DNA of 12,213 bases from Fidelibacterota bacterium (GCA_021735285.1 JAIPHI010000079.1:1-12213); one strand, 5' to 3'; shown: positions 1-5,993, numbered from the stretch's first letter. The notes: generated by a model from the sequence alone, not told the origin. Program-made: numbers and translations.

Positions 1-145
1 AGAAAAACTAAATTGGATTATACTTTTTAGAACTAGCTAAATTTTCAAGACGTATTTCATTATAGTACCTGTAAATAAAAGAGATTAGATGGTAATTGAT
101 AAAAAGTATCTATACTTTAAGTTAGTTCAACAATATACATAAATA

Positions 146-319
146 ATGATGTATTTCAGCAGTGTTTATGATTATGATAAACTTTCCATGATCATAATTA
201 ATCTTAAAGAGCCTAATAAAGAAGGAAAAAAAGGTGATACCTATATTCAATTTTCAGCTCCATTTATAGAACAAATATTAGTGATAATAATAATTAGAAT
301 TTTCATGCCAATAGCATGA
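146..319 (+). CDS. possible small ORF, 57 aa, unknown
   Basis: Two tandem ATG codons (146 and 149) open a 57-codon frame closed by TGA at 317-319. The translation begins MMYFSSVYDYDKLSM, has a charged, lysine-rich middle, and ends in an isoleucine-rich hydrophobic stretch of about 10 residues. Amino-acid composition over residues 1-45 is not obviously random, but there is no Shine-Dalgarno sequence before either ATG, and the last codons overlap the inverted repeat at 301-321. I recognise no family. It may be a degraded gene remnant or chance; I lean towards non-coding. Confidence 0.18.
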   Translation: MMYFSSVYDYDKLSMIIINLKEPNKEGKKGDTYIQFSAPFIEQILVIIIIRIFMPIA

Positions 320-321
320 AA
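301..321. repeat. perfect 8-bp inverted repeat upstream of the NDH-2-like gene
   Basis: TTTCATGC (301-308) and GCATGAAA (314-321) are perfect inverted copies with a 5-base spacer. No T-run follows on either strand, so it is a poor terminator. It lies directly before the promoter-like boxes of the downstream gene, so an operator or leader hairpin is possible. Perfect 8-bp repeats are expected a few times by chance in AT-rich DNA of this length. Confidence 0.4.
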
Positions 322-322
322 C

Positions 323-351
323 TTGTAAAATAATATAATTTTCTCTAATAT
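323..351 (+). promoter_or_regulatory. candidate promoter for the NDH-2-like/doxX pair
   Basis: TTGTAA (323-328) followed after 17 bases by TAATAT (346-351) resembles a sigma70-type promoter. An alternative -10, TATAAT, lies at 349-354 with a 20-base spacer. Transcription would start near 358-362, about 30 bases before the ATG at 391. The background is so AT-rich that chance matches are common. Confidence 0.3.
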
Positions 352-390
352 AATATCTACAGGATAATTTTGAATTTGGAAGGAAATAAA

Positions 391-1572
391 ATGATTAAAA
401 AAAATATCGTTGTAATAGGCGGTGGATTCGCAGGCACAAATGTTGTAAAGATACTTTCGGAGAATAGGAGGCGAATCGAAAATTATAATGTCGTCTTAAT
501 CGATCGCAAAAATAATTTTGAATTTATACCCATGTTACCAGATATTTTAGGTGGCTGGTTACCACCTGAATCTATACAAACCAGTTTTATCACATTAGCC
601 CGGGAAATGAATTTTGAGTATAGAAATGACTGCGTCAATAGAATAGATATTGATAATAGGAAAATTTATTGCGATAAAGGAACTGTAAATTATGAATATC
701 TCGTTTTGGCAAGCGGTGTGGATGCAAATTATTTTGGAAATAAAAATGCAAAGAAAAATTGTTTGAAATTTAAAGAAGTAAGTAACATCCCGGATTTAAA
801 ACAAAGGTTGATTGAAAAAGCCAATAAATATAATCATGCTAATATTGTTATAATAGGAGGAGGATATACCGGTCTGGAAGTAGCGACTAATGCAAAATTA
901 TTTATAAAATCAAGAAATATAACAGCTAATGTTATCATAGTTGAAAAATCTGATTCTATTTTGCCAATGTTGAGTGATAGATTGAAGAAACATGCAGATA
1001 ATACATTAGCACGTCGAGGAATTAAAGTTGAAACTAATGATTCGTTAAAAAAATATGATGGTAATACAGTTAAATTAAAGTCCAGCAAAATTATACAAAA
1101 TGCAGTTTGTATTTGGACTGTTGGTACAAAAACCGCTGATTTTGTTCATGATTTGGATATGGATAAGCTAAATGGAAGAATAAAAGTTGATCAAAATCTT
1201 TTAATAGAAGATCAAAAATGTAAAAAATGCTTTGCCATTGGCGATGTAGCCAGTTTTATAGATCCAAATACTCAAAAACCTCTGCGCATGGCAATTATGT
1301 TTGCGATAAAACAAGGCAAAATTGCTGGTAAAAATATTATAAACCTAATTTCAGATAAACCATTAAAAAAATATAAACCCAAAGATCTAGGGTATCTTAT
1401 CCCCTTAGCCTTTAAAAAAGCACCAGGGAATGTTCTGGGATTTCCAGTGGGACCTAAATCAGGTTATATATTACACTATTTAATGTGTATTTATAGGGCC
1501 AGAAAAAGCAACAAATATCGTATATTAAAAACATTCCTAACCAAAAGGCTCTTCAAGCATGTAACGGATTAA
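391..1572 (+). CDS. NAD(P)/FAD-dependent oxidoreductase, type II NADH dehydrogenase-like
   Basis: Two-dinucleotide-binding-domain flavoprotein of 393 aa, the usual size for NDH-2 (NADH:quinone oxidoreductase, non-proton-pumping). Visible motifs: an N-terminal FAD-binding GGGFAG at residues 10-15, a second NADH-binding GGGYTG at 156-161, and the late FAD-contacting AIGD at 282-285 followed by an AIMFAIKQGK helix (301-310). The C-terminal 60 residues are hydrophobic and basic, fitting a membrane-surface anchor. I chose ATG 391 over TTG 370 because AAGGA at 380-384 sits 6 bases before it and the protein then starts directly with the Rossmann strand. An unusual CKKC (residues 277-280) abuts the AIGD motif. 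Electron transfer from NADH to quinone is inferred from family; sulfide:quinone or ferredoxin reductase-like activity is less likely but not excluded. It is followed 53 bases later by a DoxX gene. Confidence 0.85.
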   Translation: MIKKNIVVIGGGFAGTNVVKILSENRRRIENYNVVLIDRKNNFEFIPMLPDILGGWLPPESIQTSFITLAREMNFEYRNDCVNRIDIDNRKIYCDKGTVNYEYLVLASGVDANYFGNKNAKKNCLKFKEVSNIPDLKQRLIEKANKYNHANIVIIGGGYTGLEVATNAKLFIKSRNITANVIIVEKSDSILPMLSDRLKKHADNTLARRGIKVETNDSLKKYDGNTVKLKSSKIIQNAVCIWTVGTKTADFVHDLDMDKLNGRIKVDQNLLIEDQKCKKCFAIGDVASFIDPNTQKPLRMAIMFAIKQGKIAGKNIINLISDKPLKKYKPKDLGYLIPLAFKKAPGNVLGFPVGPKSGYILHYLMCIYRARKSNKYRILKTFLTKRLFKHVTD

Positions 1573-1584
1573 TTAATTATCCGT
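1564..1584 (+). other. stem-loop over the stop codon of the NDH-2-like gene
   Basis: ACGGAT (1564-1569) and ATCCGT (1579-1584) can pair around a 9-base AT loop that contains the TAA stop. No U-run follows, so it is not a standard terminator; it could tune mRNA stability or read-through into the DoxX gene. Weak evidence. Confidence 0.25.
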
Positions 1585-1625
1585 CTAAAAATATGTAGAA
1601 TAGAATAAAAAGATGAGGTAATAAA

Positions 1626-2036
1626 ATGAATAAGAAGAATAAAACGGATAAGGTGCTATTATTATTGAGGATTGTACTTGGTTTGATTTTTATTGCTCAT
1701 GGATCACAAAAACTTTTGGGAATTTTTGGAGGTAGTGGAATTTCAGGAACTATTTCAATGCTGAAATCAATGGGATTCTTCCTACCTACTATTTTAGCCT
1801 GGATTTTAGCTTTATCAGAATTCTTGGGCGGTTTTGGAATTATTCTAGGAGTGTTTCCACGAGTATCATCTGCATTGATCGCTTTTGCTATGCTGGTAGC
1901 AATGGTAAAAGTTCATCTACCAAATGGTTTTTTTAATATGAATGGTGGAATAGAATTTTTTCTATTAATGATCGCTGTAGCAATCTCTATTATAATTTTG
2001 GGGGCAGGAAAATACTCTTTGTACAATAAATACTAA
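1626..2036 (+). CDS. DoxX family integral membrane protein
   Basis: Small membrane protein of 136 aa, typical for the DoxX family, with four predicted helices at about residues 10-27, 53-75, 77-97 and 109-126. The family hallmark HGSQK is at 25-29 at the end of helix 1, and the conserved loop VKVHLPNGFF is at 94-103 before helix 4. GAGG at 1615-1618 lies 7 bases before the ATG. DoxX proteins are linked to quinol oxidases and redox homeostasis in several bacteria, but the biochemical role of most members is unproven. Being 53 bases downstream of an NADH:quinone oxidoreductase-like gene with no clear terminator between them, it is probably co-transcribed and works on the same membrane quinone or redox pool (inference). 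Confidence 0.88.
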   Translation: MNKKNKTDKVLLLLRIVLGLIFIAHGSQKLLGIFGGSGISGTISMLKSMGFFLPTILAWILALSEFLGGFGIILGVFPRVSSALIAFAMLVAMVKVHLPNGFFNMNGGIEFFLLMIAVAISIIILGAGKYSLYNKY

Positions 2037-2166
2037 ATCCTATTCTTGGATTCGTTTACAGAGGAATTTTTATTTTTTATTAATTTGTTAAAATATGACG
2101 AAATCGGAAATTGTTTATTCTAGGAATGACAGGAAAATGTTAGGTAACACTTAAACAGATGATAAC

Positions 2167-2231
2167 AAGACTTCGGGATCTCTCGCACTTATATTCGAGA
2201 TGACTACCTTAGAGTCTTTTTACAAGTCCCG
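2167..2231. repeat. REP-like palindromic spacer / possible bidirectional terminator
   Basis: Between two convergent genes sits a nested set of inverted repeats: AAGACT (2167-2172) with AGTCTT (2213-2218), and TCTCG (2181-2185) with CGAGA (2196-2200). A competing long-range pair is CGGGA (2174-2178) with TCCCG (2227-2231). A run of five T follows the outer stem (2217-2221), so it could terminate the doxX transcript. The core around 2177-2205, with CTCTCG on the left and TCGAGATGAC on the right, resembles the dispersed palindromes seen between genes of many FCB and candidate-phylum genomes; that resemblance is from memory. Only one copy is in this window. Confidence 0.4.
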
Positions 2232-2246
2232 CAAAAGAGATAATAT

Positions 2247-2744
2247 TCATACATTGTCTTGGGAAAAATCAAGTTCAATAGTTTTAAGATCGGTTTCTAA
2301 TTTTCGAGTTTTTATGCCTGCTTGCTCGAACATTATTTTAGCAGCTTTAGTTGGATCGGATTCCGCATATTTATCGGAGAGGTAAATAACTTCATTGATG
2401 CCGGATTGGATAATGGCTTTGGCGCATTCATTACAAGGAAAAAGTGCAACATATATTCGACAGTCAGCAAGATTTTTAATGCTATTTAAAATTGCATTTA
2501 ATTCGGCATGACAAACAAAAGGATATTTAGTATCAAGAAAATCACCTTCTCTATCCCAGGGTAATTCCTCATCAGAGCAGCCGATGGGGAAGCCATTATA
2601 TCCAACTCCAACAATTTTGTTTTGCTCATTAACAATACAGGCTCCAACCTGAGTGCTAGGGTCTTTGCTTCTTTGCGCTGACAAAAGCGAAATCCCCATG
2701 AAATATTCATCCCAACTAATGTAATCTTTTCTTTTGTTCGTCAT
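2247..2744 (-). CDS. deoxycytidylate (dCMP) deaminase
   Basis: Zinc-dependent deaminase of 165 aa converting dCMP to dUMP, feeding thymidylate synthesis. The zinc site is visible: HAE at residues 79-81 (His79 ligand, Glu81 proton shuttle) and PCNEC at 103-107 (Cys104, Cys107). STQVGACIV (30-38) and GYNGFP (48-53) are the usual substrate-pocket segments. The stretches LSAQRSKDP, LDTKYPFVCHAELNAI and VALFPCNECAK recall vertebrate DCTD much more than the short bacterial ComEB type. Start: ATG at 2744 has GGGAG (2753-2757) 8 bases upstream; the longer frame from TTG 2759 would place that ribosome site inside the gene. It lies convergent to the DoxX gene and 324 bases downstream of the radical SAM gene, so it may have its own promoter. 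Confidence 0.93.
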   Translation of the reverse strand: MTNKRKDYISWDEYFMGISLLSAQRSKDPSTQVGACIVNEQNKIVGVGYNGFPIGCSDEELPWDREGDFLDTKYPFVCHAELNAILNSIKNLADCRIYVALFPCNECAKAIIQSGINEVIYLSDKYAESDPTKAAKIMFEQAGIKTRKLETDLKTIELDFSQDNV

Positions 2745-2826
2745 TACCATTTCTCCCAAATTTTTGTGGCATAAAATTAATTTTTGTTAAACATTTAGTA
2801 AAGACATTTTTTGTATGGTTAGTAAA

Positions 2827-2854
2827 ACCCAGGTAAATGGAGAACCACCCGGGT
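2827..2854 (-). other. stem-loop in the dCMP deaminase leader
   Basis: Read on the minus strand, ACCCGGGT (2854-2847) pairs with ACCTGGGT (2834-2827), 8 bp with one G-U pair and a 12-base loop, followed by TTTTA. It is the most GC-rich spot in an AT-rich region, about 83 bases before the deaminase ATG. It could be a terminator for read-through from amrS or a leader attenuator; a dispersed repeat end is also possible. Confidence 0.35.
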
Positions 2855-3007
2855 CTAGGGTAGTAAGGAATTAGAAAAAATTTATGAATAGAATTTAAAG
2901 TAAAATAAAGCAACCTTCCTTAGGTTAATTGATATTATAGATAGGAGACTATAGTTGGTATTTCTTCTACTGATTGTCCTCTATTGCAATTTGCAAATAG
3001 TATTAAG

Positions 3008-3052
3008 AAAAAATCCTAAGCTTACATAAATGCCCGAATCCTCATTTTTATG
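3008..3052 (-). terminator. candidate terminator downstream of amrS
   Basis: On the minus strand CATAAAAATG (3052-3043) pairs with CATTTATG (3032-3025), leaving two bulged A, with a 10-base loop. A six-T run (3013-3008) follows after an 11-base gap. The stem is AT-rich and the gap is longer than usual, so this is a weak intrinsic terminator at best. It begins 16 bases after the amrS stop codon. Confidence 0.3.
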
Positions 3053-3068
3053 GACTTTCATGCGAAAA

Positions 3069-4085
3069 TTACTGCCAAACTCCGGATATTTTCGTTTGAC
3101 ACGACGGACATTTGCTATTTTTCAAATTCACCTTGCTCCGACCAAACACATTCCGTTGTACGACCATCTCTCCACAGTTATGGCAATAGGTATTAGAGTC
3201 GGTAACAATATTACCAAGATATATTTGCTGAATACCATGCTTTTTTCCTATTTTCTTGGCTTTATCCATAGTTTTCATAGGTGTAGGTTTAGAATCAGTA
3301 AATTCATAATCGGGATGAAACCGGCTAATATGCCAGGGTATGTCTTTATTAACACCGGCTATGAATTGAGCGATTTTATTTAGTTCTTCATCAGAATCAT
3401 TCTGATCCGGGACAATCAGAGTGGTTATCTCAATCCATATTCCTACTTCCTTCATATATTTGATAGAATCCAGAACAGGCTGCAAGCGTCCTTTACATAT
3501 TTTCCTATAAAAATCATCATCAAAACTTTTAAGATCGATATTAGCCGCATCTAAATAAGGCTCGATGGTATCAATAGCCTCTTTAGTCATAAATCCATTT
3601 GTTACAAAGACATTATAAATTCCTTTTTCTTTAGCTAAACGTGCTGTATCATAAGCATATTCAAAAAAGATCGTGGGTTCAGTATATGTGTAAGCTATAC
3701 TATCACAGCCTCTATTTTGCGCCATACTTACTATCTCTTCCGGGGATAAATTTTTACCTGGCAATTCAGATTTCTTATCCTCGGTAACCTGAGAAATTCG
3801 CCAATTTTGGCAAAACGAGCATTTGAAATTACAACCCATAGTGGCCATTGAAAAAGCCGCAGTTCCAGGTAAAAAATGATAAAGAGGTTTTTTTTCAATC
3901 GGATCGGAATTTGCTGCGATTGCTTTTCCATATGCTGCAGTATATAATTTTCCATCTTTATTTTGTCTAACACCACAAATCCCATAATTACCTTCTTTTA
4001 TTTTACAGCGATGAGCACACAGATTACATTGAACTTCTTTATTTCCAATTTTTTCATATAACATTGCTTCTTTTTTTATTTTCAC
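3069..4085 (-). CDS. amrS: AmmeMemoRadiSam system radical SAM enzyme
   Basis: Radical SAM protein of 338 aa, of the group long annotated as pyruvate formate-lyase activase-like but forming the AmmeMemoRadiSam family. Domains in order: an N-terminal cysteine cluster C20xxC23xxxC27...C37 in the typical CNLCAHRC context; the radical SAM motif CNFKCSFC at residues 85-92 (Cys85, Cys89, Cys92 bind the 4Fe-4S cluster); then TYTEPTIFFEY as in family members; and a C-terminal zinc-ribbon-like CHNC...CPSC (Cys301, 304, 326, 329). The likely start is GTG 4085, with AAGGTG (4094-4099) 8 bases upstream; ATG at 4064 would cut the conserved KEAMLYEK opening. Family members usually occur with Memo and AMMECR1 partners, none of which is in this window. 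The reaction is not established; S-adenosylmethionine cleavage is inferred from the motif. Confidence 0.9.
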   Translation of the reverse strand: MKIKKEAMLYEKIGNKEVQCNLCAHRCKIKEGNYGICGVRQNKDGKLYTAAYGKAIAANSDPIEKKPLYHFLPGTAAFSMATMGCNFKCSFCQNWRISQVTEDKKSELPGKNLSPEEIVSMAQNRGCDSIAYTYTEPTIFFEYAYDTARLAKEKGIYNVFVTNGFMTKEAIDTIEPYLDAANIDLKSFDDDFYRKICKGRLQPVLDSIKYMKEVGIWIEITTLIVPDQNDSDEELNKIAQFIAGVNKDIPWHISRFHPDYEFTDSKPTPMKTMDKAKKIGKKHGIQQIYLGNIVTDSNTYCHNCGEMVVQRNVFGRSKVNLKNSKCPSCQTKISGVWQ

Positions 4086-4140
4086 AATCAGTACACCTTT
4101 ATAAATTATTAACTATCTACTTCTCATTTTTACTCTATTT

Positions 4141-4169
4141 AGCATAACCAATTATTCTGATAATGTCAA
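4141..4169 (-). promoter_or_regulatory. sigma70-type promoter of amrS
   Basis: On the minus strand a perfect -35 TTGACA (4169-4164) is separated by exactly 17 bases from TATGCT (4146-4141), a 4-of-6 match to the -10 consensus. Transcription would begin near 4134, giving a leader of about 50 bases before the GTG at 4085. It is the clearest promoter in the window. Confidence 0.6.
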
Positions 4170-4261
4170 CAATTCCTAATTTTATTTCCTGGTATCCAAC
4201 TATCCCTATAACGATTTGCAAAAGTTTTGTCTGATATAGCATAACTATCCTTAGTTGTGAG

Positions 4262-4294
4262 TTTTCCTGAAGCCTTCAATAGGCTGAAGGAAAA
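4262..4294. repeat. compound hairpin with two alternative folds
   Basis: TTTTCC (4262-4267) pairs with GGAAAA (4289-4294), and inside it AGCCT (4271-4275) pairs with AGGCT (4281-4285), separated by a symmetric 3x3 internal loop. The same bases can form a different stem, CCTTCA (4273-4278) with TGAAGG (4285-4290). No T-run follows. It lies about 180 bases upstream of the pirin ATG; function is unknown. Confidence 0.4.
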
Positions 4295-4385
4295 AATAGA
4301 TTTAACTAGTATTTGTAATAATTTATATCTATCATTTTATAAGATAACTTATTTGAAAATCGCTATAACCAAACAAAAAAAGAAT

Positions 4386-4408
4386 TTGATAAATTATAAA
4401 TTTATCAA
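4386..4408. promoter_or_regulatory. perfect 9-5-9 inverted repeat, candidate operator of the pirin gene
   Basis: TTGATAAAT (4386-4394), spacer TATAA, ATTTATCAA (4400-4408): a perfect 23-bp dyad 64 bases before the pirin start codon. The size and spacing suit a dimeric helix-turn-helix repressor of the MarR or related type, a known style of control for stress-linked genes. No regulator gene is nearby. The run is AT-rich, so chance remains possible. Confidence 0.45.
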
Positions 4409-4472
4409 TCCTAATTTTGTAACTATCAGTCTCATATTTGGTCTAAACTTATAATGATAAAGGAGGTATTAT

Positions 4473-5216
4473 ATGAATTTAACTACTATAAATCAGCAAA
4501 AAATAAAAGCAAGAGAAACAACTGATGGTGCAGGGGCAAAAATTAGCAGAGTCTTTCCCGGTCATTCATTACGTCATATAGACCCTTTCGTTCTCCTAGA
4601 TGAGTTTTTTGTAAGTGCTGAAGCAAGTTTTCCTGAACACCCTCATCGCGGCTTTGAGGCTATAACTTATATGTTAGAAGGAGCATTTCGCCATAAAGAT
4701 AACCTGGGAAATGATAGTGTAGTTGCCGCTGGAGGTGCCCAACGATTTTCAGCAGGAAAAGAAATAAGACATGCTGAACTACCGGGTACGGAAAACATGA
4801 ATCATGGTCTTCAACTCTGGATTAATTTGCCAGGTAAACTAAAGAATATGGAGCCCACATACCAACAAGTAGAACCCGAGGACATCCCGAAAAAGGAAGA
4901 GAATGGAGTTTATATTAGATCTATTGTATGTGAAAATTCACCTCTTACGCTTCACACAAAAGTTGAATATATCGATGTAGAAATGGATCAAGGCGCTTGG
5001 TTTGAAAAACATATTCCTGCTGAATGGAATACTATAATTTATGTTATTGATAATAATTTAATATTTGACGATCTTACATTAACTCCTGGTGAAGCAATTA
5101 TTGGTGAATTTAAGAATTCATTAAAAGTTCAAGCCCCGGAAAGGAGCCGTTTTGTTCTTATAACAGGTCAGCCTCATAATGAACCGATTAGACAACGAGG
5201 TTCAATTGTAGAATGA
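4473..5216 (+). CDS. pirin family protein (bicupin)
   Basis: Pirin-type bicupin, 247 aa. The N-terminal cupin carries the metal-binding set: His56 and His58 in EHPHRGFEAITYMLEG (55-70), then His100 and Glu102 in the GKEIRHAELPG stretch (95-105). These match the iron-ligand arrangement known for human pirin and E. coli YhhW, whose shown activity is quercetinase-like; other pirins act as redox sensors. The second cupin spans about residues 135-240. AGGAGG at 4461-4466 sits 6 bases before the ATG, the strongest ribosome site in the window. The protein stops in NEPIRQRGSIVE, where most bacterial pirins of this subgroup run on for roughly 30-40 more residues, so the tail is short. TGA is followed at once by TAA. 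A perfect inverted repeat lies upstream. Confidence 0.93.
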   Translation: MNLTTINQQKIKARETTDGAGAKISRVFPGHSLRHIDPFVLLDEFFVSAEASFPEHPHRGFEAITYMLEGAFRHKDNLGNDSVVAAGGAQRFSAGKEIRHAELPGTENMNHGLQLWINLPGKLKNMEPTYQQVEPEDIPKKEENGVYIRSIVCENSPLTLHTKVEYIDVEMDQGAWFEKHIPAEWNTIIYVIDNNLIFDDLTLTPGEAIIGEFKNSLKVQAPERSRFVLITGQPHNEPIRQRGSIVE

Positions 5217-5224
5217 TAAACAAT

Positions 5225-5246
5225 TGATTAATATTTTTGTTAATCA
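5225..5246. terminator. weak AT-only stem-loop between convergent genes
   Basis: TGATTAA (5225-5231) and TTAATCA (5240-5246) form a perfect 7-bp stem with an 8-base loop, starting 9 bases after the pirin stop codon and lying between convergent genes. There are no strong U-tracts after it and the stem is mostly A-T, so it is only a possible bidirectional terminator. Confidence 0.25.
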
Positions 5247-5391
5247 TGTCATATTGCTCAGCAAAAATCTATTTCGGCAAATTCTTAAGTGAGATATTTC
5301 CCAGCTATCAAATTATCAATAATCATGCAAGATAAAGTCATAAATATATACTCTTAATGTGCTATATTCTGACTTCAGAATAGATTAGATA

Positions 5392-5784
5392 CTATCTGAA
5401 TGGATATTTTTCAAATTCAGTTTGGCCATTCGTCATTTTTCGAAAAGAAGCTATACAATGTTCCTCATATTTTTGAGCAAATCGAATTCCTAAATGATCA
5501 ATATCCGGTGTATATTCTCTATCATCAAAATAGAAGACATGGGTAATACCACCTTCATCCCATTCTACAGTTTTGGCATGTTCTTTTATTTTACTAAAAT
5601 CATCTGTAGGAGAATAATAACTTTGAATACGAACCGGAGGAGAATCCTGTGTATAAAAACTTACTCTTTCAAAATTAACCTGATTGGTTTCTCTATATGT
5701 TAATATAAAACATCCGGTAATGAAAAATACTATTGTAAAAAAAATTATAACAACAGATGTTGTATTGTTTTTGTTTTTGGTCAT
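5392..5784 (-). CDS. hypothetical membrane-anchored or lipoprotein, 130 aa
   Basis: I do not recognise this family. The protein has a basic, polar N-terminus (MTKNKNNTTS), a hydrophobic stretch at about residues 11-29, and then a soluble region of about 100 residues with mixed charge and many aromatic residues. Within the hydrophobic stretch ITGC (22-25) resembles a lipobox, so it could be a lipoprotein attached at Cys25; but hydrophobicity continues past it (FILTY), which favours a plain single membrane anchor. The soluble part includes HVFYFDDREYTPDIDHLG. The ATG at 5784 is the only good start, as an in-frame stop lies two codons upstream, yet the AAGGAG at 5803-5808 is 18 bases away, unusually far. 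It stands alone, convergent to the pirin gene and 246 bases downstream of the outer-membrane operon. Confidence 0.72.
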   Translation of the reverse strand: MTKNKNNTTSVVIIFFTIVFFITGCFILTYRETNQVNFERVSFYTQDSPPVRIQSYYSPTDDFSKIKEHAKTVEWDEGGITHVFYFDDREYTPDIDHLGIRFAQKYEEHCIASFRKMTNGQTEFEKYPFR

Positions 5785-5993
5785 AATTTAATTGTGTTTT
5801 TACTCCTTTGTTTAATCCATTTAGCAAACTTTTTAACTTGAATTATGAATTTCTAAATTTACTCTCCAAATTTAAATTCAGATTAACCCCATCCTCAGAC
5901 TTTTTAAACCCTCAAAATATATTTATTCTTAATACCAAAGTAAATAATTTTTGTAACCAACAATGAAGGATGCTTATTTATTAAAAATTAAGA

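Larger units (their letters stand above)
1..390. other. AT-rich leader region upstream of the NDH-2-like gene
   Basis: These 390 bases hold no convincing gene. In frame 1 the first ten codons close at a TAG (28-30), so the tail of an upstream plus-strand gene cannot be excluded, but ten codons prove nothing. A 16-bp palindrome (AAAGTAT, CT, ATACTTT) sits at 103-118. A weak 57-codon ORF (146-319), a perfect 8-bp inverted repeat (301-321) and promoter-like boxes (323-351) are listed separately. Confidence 0.5.
2745..3068. other. intergenic region between dCMP deaminase and amrS
   Basis: No gene is supported here; the short open frames lack ribosome sites and have random-looking composition. 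It holds two hairpins (listed separately), an imperfect palindrome at 2981-3000 (CTATT-GCA / TGC-A-AATAG), and a minus-strand TATAAT at 2939-2934 without a matching -35, which could be part of a weak promoter for the deaminase. Confidence 0.5.
4086..4472. other. divergent intergenic region between amrS and pirin gene
   Basis: 387 bases without a supported gene. It carries the minus-strand promoter of amrS, a compact hairpin (4262-4294) and a perfect 9-5-9 inverted repeat (4386-4408), each listed separately, plus a 9-bp direct repeat TAGCATAAC at 4140-4148 and 4237-4245. A 65-codon GTG frame at 4257-4454 is dominated by K, I, N and L and has no ribosome site. Confidence 0.55.

Noticed and set aside
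103..118. AAAGTAT-CT-ATACTTT palindrome
   Set aside because: Perfect 7-bp inverted repeats are expected many times by chance in 12 kb of DNA this AT-rich, and no gene start is convincingly tied to it.
2716..2913. 65-codon minus-strand frame upstream of the deaminase
   Set aside because: No ribosome site, overlaps the deaminase start region and a hairpin; composition looks random.
3030..3383. 117-codon plus-strand frame antisense to amrS
   Set aside because: It is a shadow of the well-supported radical SAM gene and has no ribosome site or recognisable motif.
4140..4245. Direct repeat TAGCATAAC, two copies 97 bases apart
   Set aside because: Only two 9-base copies, one overlapping the amrS -10 box; likely coincidence.
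4257..4454. 65-codon GTG frame upstream of the pirin gene
   Set aside because: No ribosome site, low-complexity K/I/N/L-rich translation, and it runs across two inverted repeats.
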